The translations under genes were made by a program, and so were the position numbers. From Candidatus Staskawiczbacteria bacterium (GTDB lineage: Bacteria > Patescibacteriota > Minisyncoccia > Minisyncoccales > Staskawiczbacteraceae): a stretch of 34,920 nt of DNA. Where the stretch lies: the NCBI GenBank assembly GCA_023245145.1, contig JAHFKW010000005.1, positions 1 through 34,920 of the forward strand, read 5' to 3'. Shown in pieces: positions 14,767-21,064 of this stretch (position 1 is the stretch's first letter; each line of letters starts with the position of its first letter). Under the pieces are notes generated by a model, which saw nothing but the letters and a program-made list of their open reading frames with translations, ran no database searches and was not told the origin of the DNA.

Positions 14767-16809
14767 ATGGAAAAAAGAGAGAAGATTAACATTACACCTG
14801 ACAAGAGTATTTATCCTAAACTGGGACAGACTGGCTATACGATATCAGAAGCACTGGCTGAGTTGATTGATAATTCGATAGATGCAAGGGGCGTAAAAAT
14901 TTTGATAGATATTTCGGTAGATACTAAGCGTGGGATTATAGTAGTGGAAGATAATGGATCTGGTATGAATAGGGCGACCACCGAGGAAAGCATAGTGCTG
15001 GGAAGATCTAAAAAGAAGGAAGGACAACTGGGGCAATTTGGTATTGGACTCAAAACTGCTTGCATGAGTTTGGGAAGGAGATTCGAAATAGAAACAACCG
15101 AAAAGGGGAATGATGAGATGTACAAAATTATTTTTGACGAAGAAGAGTTTCTCAAAAGGGGCACTTGGGCAGATTTTGAAATAGTTATTAAGAAAGGGGT
15201 TGATAAAAGTAAAACAGGAACGAAGATAGTGATAGATAAATTAAGAGTAAGGTTTTACTACAATGTGGTTGAAATAATAAAGAAACACCTTGCTGAAAGA
15301 TTCGCTCCGTTTATTAAAAATAATGAGGTGAAGATTAGGGTAAACGGTAGCTTGCTATTTGCTGACGCCCTCGGCATTATACCTGAGACTAAAAAAGAAT
15401 TCGTTATAAATCTCTCAAACGGTAAGCAGATAGGGGGATGGAATGGTATTTTGGCGGTAGGTTCGATGGAAAATAGTGGCTTTAACCTATATAGATATGG
15501 TCGGTTGATAAGAGTTCATGAAAAATTAGGTTATTTATATCATCCTTCCAAAATGTGGATTACAGGGGAGATTTACTTAGATCCAGTACCAGTGACCCAC
15601 AATAAGAGAGAATTCATAAAAGAAGATGCTCTTTATATAGAGTTTTTCGATAAGTTCAAGGATATATTAAAACCGTTATTGGCCGAAGCTCAACAGAGGC
15701 ATAAAGAGGAGAAAATAAAAGATTTACCAAGAGAACTGAAAGAAACTCTGAAAGACAATTTATTGCATGCATTAAATAAGGTAAATGATTTTAAGGAGCT
15801 CGCCTTCCCTAATTTATTAAAACGCAAAGACAGTGGAGATGTATTGGCCGACAAAGAGAAGAGAGAAACCGATGGAAAAAATGTTGGAGAGATTGGTCAA
15901 GAAAATGCTCAATCGACTGATCAGGAGCGTGGGAGAACGCCAATTACTAGACGGCCGCGTAAGGTTAGATTTATAAATATTGCAGGAAAAAAGTATAGCT
16001 TTGATTGGGATTGGGGAACATTAGAAGAGGATGTGTCCAAGGAATCTTATCTCGACAAAGATCGGGGGCTGATATTTGTTATACTAAATTCTAAATATTC
16101 TATGTTGAATGTTGTAAAGCCAGACTGGTTTTATCAGGCCATTTATGTAATGGAGGGTATAGTGGAGGTTTTTTTAAAAGAAAACGATCAGCCATTAGAC
16201 AAAGTTATTGCCCTCAGAGATAAATTAGCAAAACAATTAGCAGACGTCTCCTCTGAAGATTTTGAGGAACAGATAGCTACTAAGGATAACCAAATCATGG
16301 ATGTGCAGTCATCTTTATTAAAAAATGAAATTAGTGAAAAGCTTACTGATAATGAAAAAGTGGTCTTAAGCATGAGATTGGAAAAAAGTATGCCAATGCA
16401 AGAAATTGCTAGTTATCTCCAAGTAACGAGACAAAGGGTTTATCAGCTTTTTAATTCTGCGGTAAATAAAACAATGGGTATTGTGCCCAATAAATCTCAA
16501 AACACAAATTTAGAGGGGGAGTCTAGTCCCGATATAAAGGAAGTAGAAATTTTCGATGAAAAGGAAACTACAATATCTATTATTGAAAAAATAGCAGAAA
16601 GTTATGGAGTTAAAGCTGATGACTTGTTGGGTGAAAAAAGAAACAAGGAATTGGTTCTACCAAGACATATTGCTATGTATACACTAAGGAACCAGCTTAA
16701 GCTGTCTTTTCCTAAAATTGCAGAAATAATGAGAAGGAGAGACCACACGACGATTATTCATGCATATAACAAAATAGAAAAATTGATCAAAGAGGAGGGA
16801 AGTAGATAA
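14767..16809 (+). CDS. GHKL/MORC-type ATPase fused to sigma-4-like HTH and DnaA domain IV-like module
   Basis: The start chosen is the ATG at 14767, giving 680 residues; a longer frame from 14635 would overlap the upstream gene and adds only unconserved sequence. The N-terminus is a GHKL ATPase: the N-box has E32, D35, N36, D39 and A40 (ELIDNSIDA), G1 is DNGSGM at 62-67, and G2 is GQFGIGLK at 89-96. This set is like MORC/MutL/Hsp90 ATPases, not a two-component kinase, and no phosphoacceptor domain is seen. A linker rich in charge (about 400-450) follows. Residues 526-571 match sigma region 4-type HTHs (LTDNEKVVLSMRL ... EIASYLQVTRQRVYQLF). Residues about 602-678 match DnaA domain IV, including RDHTT at 658-662. 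A DNA-clamp or remodelling role at specific sites is inference. Confidence 0.8.
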   Translation: MEKREKINITPDKSIYPKLGQTGYTISEALAELIDNSIDARGVKILIDISVDTKRGIIVVEDNGSGMNRATTEESIVLGRSKKKEGQLGQFGIGLKTACMSLGRRFEIETTEKGNDEMYKIIFDEEEFLKRGTWADFEIVIKKGVDKSKTGTKIVIDKLRVRFYYNVVEIIKKHLAERFAPFIKNNEVKIRVNGSLLFADALGIIPETKKEFVINLSNGKQIGGWNGILAVGSMENSGFNLYRYGRLIRVHEKLGYLYHPSKMWITGEIYLDPVPVTHNKREFIKEDALYIEFFDKFKDILKPLLAEAQQRHKEEKIKDLPRELKETLKDNLLHALNKVNDFKELAFPNLLKRKDSGDVLADKEKRETDGKNVGEIGQENAQSTDQERGRTPITRRPRKVRFINIAGKKYSFDWDWGTLEEDVSKESYLDKDRGLIFVILNSKYSMLNVVKPDWFYQAIYVMEGIVEVFLKENDQPLDKVIALRDKLAKQLADVSSEDFEEQIATKDNQIMDVQSSLLKNEISEKLTDNEKVVLSMRLEKSMPMQEIASYLQVTRQRVYQLFNSAVNKTMGIVPNKSQNTNLEGESSPDIKEVEIFDEKETTISIIEKIAESYGVKADDLLGEKRNKELVLPRHIAMYTLRNQLKLSFPKIAEIMRRRDHTTIIHAYNKIEKLIKEEGSR

Positions 16810-16849
16810 AATATATTTACCCGTACTTCTTTTGCTCGGACTTTTTGTT

Positions 16850-16855
16850 TATAAT
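16850..16855 (+). promoter_or_regulatory. Possible -10 box for the aquaporin-like gene
   Basis: A perfect TATAAT (16850-16855) lies 36 nt before the ATG at 16892 in very AT-rich DNA. No good -35 is found at 16-18 bp. AT-rich composition makes chance matches likely. Confidence 0.3.
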
Positions 16856-16891
16856 AAATTAATATTAAAAATATATTATTAAATACAATCT

Positions 16892-17476
16892 ATGTTCAAA
16901 AAGTATATTGTTGAAGCGTTGGGGACGTTTGCGTTGGCCTTGACGGTGGGGCTTTCGGTGGCGGGTGTGTTTGCGGTGCCGACACCTGTGTTGGCGGGTT
17001 TGGTGCTGGGGCTGTTTGTGTACACGGTGGGGCATATTTCGGGTACGCACATTAATCCGGCGGTGACGATTGGTGCTTGGTCAATTGGTAAAATTACGGG
17101 TAAAGATGCCCTGGGATATATTGTGTCGCAATTTGTTGGCGGGGGATTGGCCATGTGGATTTTATCTATGACGACAGTGATGCCAGCGTTGACAGTTTCG
17201 GGTGATTGGATGACGGGTTTTGCCGAGCTTCTGGGAACGTTTTTCTTTACCTTTGGAATTGCTTCGGTAGTCTATGGAAAAACGCCGAGTGTGATGAGCG
17301 GAGCGGTCATTGGTGGCTCGCTTTTGCTGGGCATTACGATTTCAGCCTTACTGGGTGCCAATGGAGTACTGAATCCGGCGGTGGCTTTGGGAATTGGGTC
17401 GTTTGGAATCATGTATATTTTGGGGCCAGTGGTGGGGTCGGTTTTGGGTATGCAGGCGTATAAAAAATTGCAGTAA
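16892..17476 (+). CDS. Aquaporin/MIP-family channel, short and lacking the filter arginine
   Basis: The 194-residue membrane protein has about six hydrophobic helices and both half-helix NPA motifs (55-57 in HINPAVTIG, 161-163 in LNPAVALG). MIP channels conduct water, glycerol or other small neutral solutes. It is shorter than usual (230-280 residues). The arginine that normally follows the second NPA and forms the ar/R selectivity filter is replaced by V164, which suggests a wider or different pore. The stop overlaps the start of the flavoprotein gene by 1 nt, so the genes are co-transcribed. Confidence 0.85.
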   Translation: MFKKYIVEALGTFALALTVGLSVAGVFAVPTPVLAGLVLGLFVYTVGHISGTHINPAVTIGAWSIGKITGKDALGYIVSQFVGGGLAMWILSMTTVMPALTVSGDWMTGFAELLGTFFFTFGIASVVYGKTPSVMSGAVIGGSLLLGITISALLGANGVLNPAVALGIGSFGIMYILGPVVGSVLGMQAYKKLQ

Positions 17477-18756
17477 TGAATGAAGTATACGATGTTATTG
17501 TCATTGGTGGGGGAGCCAGTGGGATGATGGCGGCGGGGAGCGCGGCGGCCTCGGGCCGCCGCGTCCTTTTATTAGAAAAAAATGCTAAGCTGGGCGAAAA
17601 ACTTGCTATCACGGGCGGAGCGCGTTGCAACATTACCAATGCTACCTATAATGTGCATGCGTTTTTGAAAAATTATGGGGTGTCGGGGCCGTTTTTGTTT
17701 TCGCCGTTTTCGCAATTTGGAGTAAAAAGCACCTTTGAATTTTTTGAGGGACTAGGGTTGCCGTTGGTGGTGCAGGCAAATAATAGAGCTTTTCCAAAAA
17801 CCGAAAAAGCGACGGATGTGGTGAAAGTTTTGATGAAGTATTTAAAATCTGGCGGCGTGGAAATAAAAACTAGTTCGCCGGTTGAAAAAATATTGCACTC
17901 TGCGGGAAAGATTAATGGCGTGGTGGCGGGTGGCCCGCCTTCGCCAGGGGCTTCGGCGAGGCGAAGAATAACATACACGGCCAAAAGTTATATTTTGGCT
18001 ACGGGTGGGGTAAGTCACCCTGAAACGGGCAGTACGGGCGATGGATTTTTGTGGCTGAAAGAATTGGGACACACGGTAAAACCGCCCACGCCAACCATTG
18101 TGCCCTTAAAAACCAGCGACAAGTGGAGTCATATGCTTTCCGGAATTTCGGTGGATGGGGCTAAGATTACTTTTTATTTGGACAAGAAAAAGTCTTTTTT
18201 TAAGATAGGTAAGATTTTATTTACGCATTTTGGGTTGTCCGGCCCGTTAATTTTAAACAGTGCGGGTCAGGTGGGTGATCTTTTAAGAGAGGGCAAAGTG
18301 ACGGCTGGCATTGATGTATATCCAGCACTTGATGCAGGTCAACTGGATAAAAAAATCATTGAATTATTTGGCGTGCATAAGAAAAAACAGTTAAAAAATG
18401 TCATCAAAGAAATAGTACCGCCGGGAATGGCGCCGGGAGTTTTAGAATTATTGGAGGCCGAAAAGGAGCTACACCTTGGTGGAAAGGTTCAGATGGTGCC
18501 AAAAGAGCATCGTAAAATAATCGTTAATTTACTTAAAAAGTTGCCCGTGACGGTAACCGGTTTAATGGGTTTTGACAAAGCGGTGGTGGCTGACGGCGGT
18601 GTTCCATTAAACGAAATTGATACTCGATCTTGTCGCTCAAAAATTCATAAAAATCTTTTCATCACCGGAGATTTATTGCACATTAACCGTCCTTCCGGAG
18701 GATATTCTTTGCAATTGTGCTGGACTACGGGTTTTGTGGCGGGGAGCAACGCCTAA
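17476..18756 (+). CDS. HI0933-family FAD-dependent oxidoreductase
   Basis: This 426-residue flavoprotein begins with a dinucleotide-binding motif (VIVIGGGASGMMAA), then EKNAKLGEKLAITGGARCN, the family signature after the FAD-binding fold. ILATGGVSHPETGSTGDG and the closing SGGYSLQLCWTTGFVAG are further family hallmarks. Members of this group are poorly characterised; some reduce bile-acid intermediates, and others are of unknown role. Two GC-rich inverted repeats lie in the coding region: 17541-17563 in the FAD fold (AAASGRRV) and 17925-17966 in a loop (AGGPPSPGASARRR) just before the strand leading to ILATGG. The second looks like an in-frame insertion in a variable loop. Confidence 0.85.
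   Translation: MNEVYDVIVIGGGASGMMAAGSAAASGRRVLLLEKNAKLGEKLAITGGARCNITNATYNVHAFLKNYGVSGPFLFSPFSQFGVKSTFEFFEGLGLPLVVQANNRAFPKTEKATDVVKVLMKYLKSGGVEIKTSSPVEKILHSAGKINGVVAGGPPSPGASARRRITYTAKSYILATGGVSHPETGSTGDGFLWLKELGHTVKPPTPTIVPLKTSDKWSHMLSGISVDGAKITFYLDKKKSFFKIGKILFTHFGLSGPLILNSAGQVGDLLREGKVTAGIDVYPALDAGQLDKKIIELFGVHKKKQLKNVIKEIVPPGMAPGVLELLEAEKELHLGGKVQMVPKEHRKIIVNLLKKLPVTVTGLMGFDKAVVADGGVPLNEIDTRSCRSKIHKNLFITGDLLHINRPSGGYSLQLCWTTGFVAGSNA
17541..17563. repeat. Inverted repeat in the flavoprotein gene, copy 1
   Basis: Arms CGCGGCGGCC (17541-17550) and GGCCGCCGCG (17554-17563) are exact complements around TCG. It is all G and C apart from the loop, in contrast to the neighbouring codons. Confidence 0.75.
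17925..17966. repeat. Compound palindromic insert in the flavoprotein gene, copy 2
   Basis: GGCGGG (17925-17930) pairs with CCCGCC (17934-17939), and CTTCGCC (17939-17945) with GGCGAAG (17960-17966). The encoded AGGPPSPGASARRR is unlike flanking family sequence and lies in a loop. Confidence 0.65.
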
Positions 18757-18843
18757 AAAAGCTAGTCTTGACACCGGCGTAAAAAGGAGTAGCGTGGATG
18801 GTATGTTTTTTATCTGAGTAGTTCTTTTTTGGGAGGGCTTAGA

Positions 18844-19083
18844 ATGACTGGATTAAGGCGAATCGAAGCCAGGGGAAATCAAGAGATTCTTCAAGGCCTT
18901 CTTGATGTGCAGGAGGAGATCGATGGAATCAATCTCGAGCTCTATGGGTTCTTGATGAACTCTACGGAGGCCAGCCAACACAGCAGGAATACCCACGTAG
19001 TCGCCAAGCTGCGAGAATTTAAAAAATTGCTCGCGGCTCTTGAGGCTCGACGTCAGCGTCTATTCGCCAAGATTCTTGAATAA
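18844..19083 (+). CDS. Small helical protein of unknown function (cassette-like gene)
   Basis: From the ATG at 18844 the protein has 79 residues, mostly charged and helical, with a likely coiled coil in the second half (LREFKKLLAALEARRQRL). There is no signal peptide or membrane segment. GGGAGGG at 18831-18837 is a strong Shine-Dalgarno site with 6-nt spacing, which is unusual in this window and decides the start. A terminator follows closely. Base composition seems more GC-rich than the neighbours. I do not recognise the family. Confidence 0.6.
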   Translation: MTGLRRIEARGNQEILQGLLDVQEEIDGINLELYGFLMNSTEASQHSRNTHVVAKLREFKKLLAALEARRQRLFAKILE

Positions 19084-19104
19084 TAGATTAATTCCCCCCT
19101 GTAT

Positions 19105-19136
19105 CTCGCTTGTCTTGGGACAGGCGGGATTTTTTA
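19105..19136 (+). terminator. Terminator after the small helical gene
   Basis: A 10-bp stem (19105-19114 with 19119-19128, including G-U pairs) around TTGG is followed by A and six T. Confidence 0.75.
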
Positions 19137-19162
19137 TTAAAAACATGTCACAATGAATAATA

Positions 19163-20263
19163 ATGAAAAATATATTCAACTTTCCGCAACATTATAAAAA
19201 TGTGAAAGCCTTTCATAGCAAATATGAACGCTTTTTGATGCCAACTTTTTTGGTGGCCGGTTTTGTGTTTGATTATATTGTTTTTGCCAACATTGAAATT
19301 AGCTTAAATTTTATTTTTTTAATGGTGTACTGGATTGTGGCAGGAGTGGCCATTGTTGTTACCACTTTGTATGATTCGGGAAAAATAAAGTTTGGGGCAA
19401 AATATATTCGATTGGTGGCGTTTTTAGTAATTCAATTTTCATTTGGGGGATTGTTGCGTGGGTCATTGCTGTTTTATTGGTTTTCGGGAGCTCTTTCCAT
19501 TAGTTGGCCGTTGATTGTGGTGATTGCTTTGTTGATGCTTTTTTACGATGTATTCCGTGAATTCTTTTTAAAACCCGTTGTACAATTGAGCCTCTATTTT
19601 TTCATAACTTTTTCTTTTTTTGTATTGGCATTGCCATTTTTCTTTAATTCCATCAGTGTTTGGCTGTTTGTAGTGGCGGGAGCATTAAGTTTGGCCGTAT
19701 TTTTCCCCTATATTTTATTATTATTTTATTTTGGTCACGCCGGCCGAGAAAAACAACGTCGTATTTTTACTTCCATTATTATCATTTTTTTCATCATTAA
19801 CACACTGTATTTTTTCAATATTATTCCACCCATTCCTTTATCCATCCGAGAAGCCGAGGCTTTTCATAGTCTGAAAGTTTCGGGCGGAAAATATATCATG
19901 CAAGGCGAGCTTGAAACTTTTTGGCAAAATTTAATTCCTGGGCAAACACTGCATTTGCAAACAGGGGAAAGAGTCTATTTATACACCGCTATTTTTGCAC
20001 CGGCTACCCTCAACACTACCATTGTGAACCGCTGGCAGTATTTTAATGAGACAACCAAAAAATGGCTAACCATGAGCAATGCTTCTTTTGATATTGCCGG
20101 TGGTAGGCAACAGGGCTACAAGGGCTATTCGTGGTTTTTAAACCCGGCTCCAGGCCGTTGGCGCGTATTTGTCCAAACTCCCAGAGGACAGGTTTTGGGC
20201 AAGGTTAACTTGAATATTGTGCACGCTAGTACATTGGTGGAGATGGGGGAATTCGTCAGATGA
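19163..20263 (+). CDS. Membrane protein with C-terminal DUF2914 domain
   Basis: The first about 230 residues contain seven or eight hydrophobic helices. The last about 120 residues form an outside-facing DUF2914 domain: VYLYTAIFAPATLNTTIVNRW, then GYKGYSWFLNPAPGRWRVFV and a final strand, matching the family pattern with its conserved Trp and Gly residues. DUF2914 proteins are common in Patescibacteria and in some delta-proteobacteria, but their role is unknown. A cell-envelope function is likely from the build. The start ATG is taken from the coordinates of the first in-frame ATG and has no clear Shine-Dalgarno site. Confidence 0.8.
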   Translation: MKNIFNFPQHYKNVKAFHSKYERFLMPTFLVAGFVFDYIVFANIEISLNFIFLMVYWIVAGVAIVVTTLYDSGKIKFGAKYIRLVAFLVIQFSFGGLLRGSLLFYWFSGALSISWPLIVVIALLMLFYDVFREFFLKPVVQLSLYFFITFSFFVLALPFFFNSISVWLFVVAGALSLAVFFPYILLLFYFGHAGREKQRRIFTSIIIIFFIINTLYFFNIIPPIPLSIREAEAFHSLKVSGGKYIMQGELETFWQNLIPGQTLHLQTGERVYLYTAIFAPATLNTTIVNRWQYFNETTKKWLTMSNASFDIAGGRQQGYKGYSWFLNPAPGRWRVFVQTPRGQVLGKVNLNIVHASTLVEMGEFVR

Positions 20264-20265
20264 AA

Positions 20266-20294
20266 TTGAAATTACAATTTACAAAAGGTAGAAT
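20266..20294 (+). promoter_or_regulatory. Promoter for the 67-residue gene
   Basis: TTGAAA (20266-20271) and TAGAAT (20289-20294) lie 17 bp apart, each one base from the consensus. The leader then carries AGGAGGG (20330-20336) seven bases before the ATG. Confidence 0.6.
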
Positions 20295-20343
20295 AAAATA
20301 ATAAAGATAGGGTGCAACACATTTAATAGAGGAGGGAACTCTG

Positions 20344-20547
20344 ATGCCACTCAAAGATTTGTTGTTGCTGGATGAGTGGGTTATTGCCCAATTTGGTTCG
20401 CTTCTTCGCGTTCGGCGATGGTATGCTGGTCATCACCCCAATATCGGTGGGAAGTGTATTCGGGGAGATACTGGACCGGAAACGGTCGTGGAGGTTGATG
20501 TAATCAGGGCCGTCGGAAAATACTGGGTTAAAGAACCCGAAGACTAG
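20344..20547 (+). CDS. 67-residue protein of unknown function (cassette-like gene)
   Basis: The start is fixed by AGGAGGG at 20330-20336. The protein has an N-terminal hydrophobic helix-like segment and a centre with RRWYAGHHPNIGGKCIRG, followed by VVEVDVIRAVGKYW. There is no clear domain. The gene has its own promoter and terminator and is richer in GC than the neighbouring membrane-protein genes, like the genes at 3028 and 18844. The function is unknown. Confidence 0.6.
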   Translation: MPLKDLLLLDEWVIAQFGSLLRVRRWYAGHHPNIGGKCIRGDTGPETVVEVDVIRAVGKYWVKEPED

Positions 20548-20565
20548 TCTTTGGGCTTCGCGAAT

Positions 20566-20598
20566 ACTCCTCTTATCTCTTTGATGGGAGGGGTTTTT
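20566..20598 (+). terminator. Terminator after the 67-residue gene
   Basis: ACTCCTC (20566-20572) pairs with GAGGGGT (20588-20594, one G-U pair), followed by T. Another small hairpin (CCCGAAGAC with GTCTTTGGG) overlaps the stop codon just upstream. Confidence 0.65.
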
Positions 20599-20707
20599 AT
20601 TGAGCCATTAAAATATTGGCATACAAAAGGCTTGTGTGGATAAGTGGTGGTTTTAAATGATTACAACGTGGTAACATGAGGTAATAATTATTAAATTTTT
20701 TAAAAAT

Positions 20708-21043
20708 ATGTTATCAAAGATGCAAAAAGTTTGGTTATGGATTTTCGGGGCGATGTTTGTGGTGCCAGAGGTGGTGTTTTCGCCTTTGGTATCGTTTGGT
20801 CTTTACTTGGTAAAGGTTAATTTTAATTCATTATACTCTTTGGGTATCGGTACTGTATTTCCGTCTGATAGTTTAGGATACCTGCTAGCTGCTATTATTA
20901 TCGAATTAATTGGTACTGGGGGTCTATTTCTCTTGAATTTGAAATTAAAAAACAAAGTAGTCACAATTATCTCTGGAATATTTTTTATTTGTCTTTGTTT
21001 TATATTTTTCTTTCTCTATTCATTGAGCCACATGGGTTTTTAA
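20708..21043 (+). CDS. Small integral membrane protein
   Basis: The 111-residue protein has about three hydrophobic helices and short loops, with no recognised motif. It starts at an ATG in AT-rich DNA without a Shine-Dalgarno site, and lies 21 bp before the secreted esterase gene, with which it may be co-transcribed. The function is unknown. Confidence 0.65.
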   Translation: MLSKMQKVWLWIFGAMFVVPEVVFSPLVSFGLYLVKVNFNSLYSLGIGTVFPSDSLGYLLAAIIIELIGTGGLFLLNLKLKNKVVTIISGIFFICLCFIFFFLYSLSHMGF

Positions 21044-21064
21044 AAGTAAAATAAAAGTCATTCT

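Noticed and set aside
18768-18773. Perfect TTGACA before the 79-residue gene
   Set aside because: No acceptable -10 at 15-19 bp; the nearest TATGTT is 28 bp away.
20635-20643. TGTGGATAA, a perfect DnaA box (complement TTATCCACA)
   Set aside because: It is single, without a cluster, an AT-rich unwinding region or dnaA/dnaN nearby, so not an origin. It may still be a site for the DnaA_C fusion, but there is no evidence.
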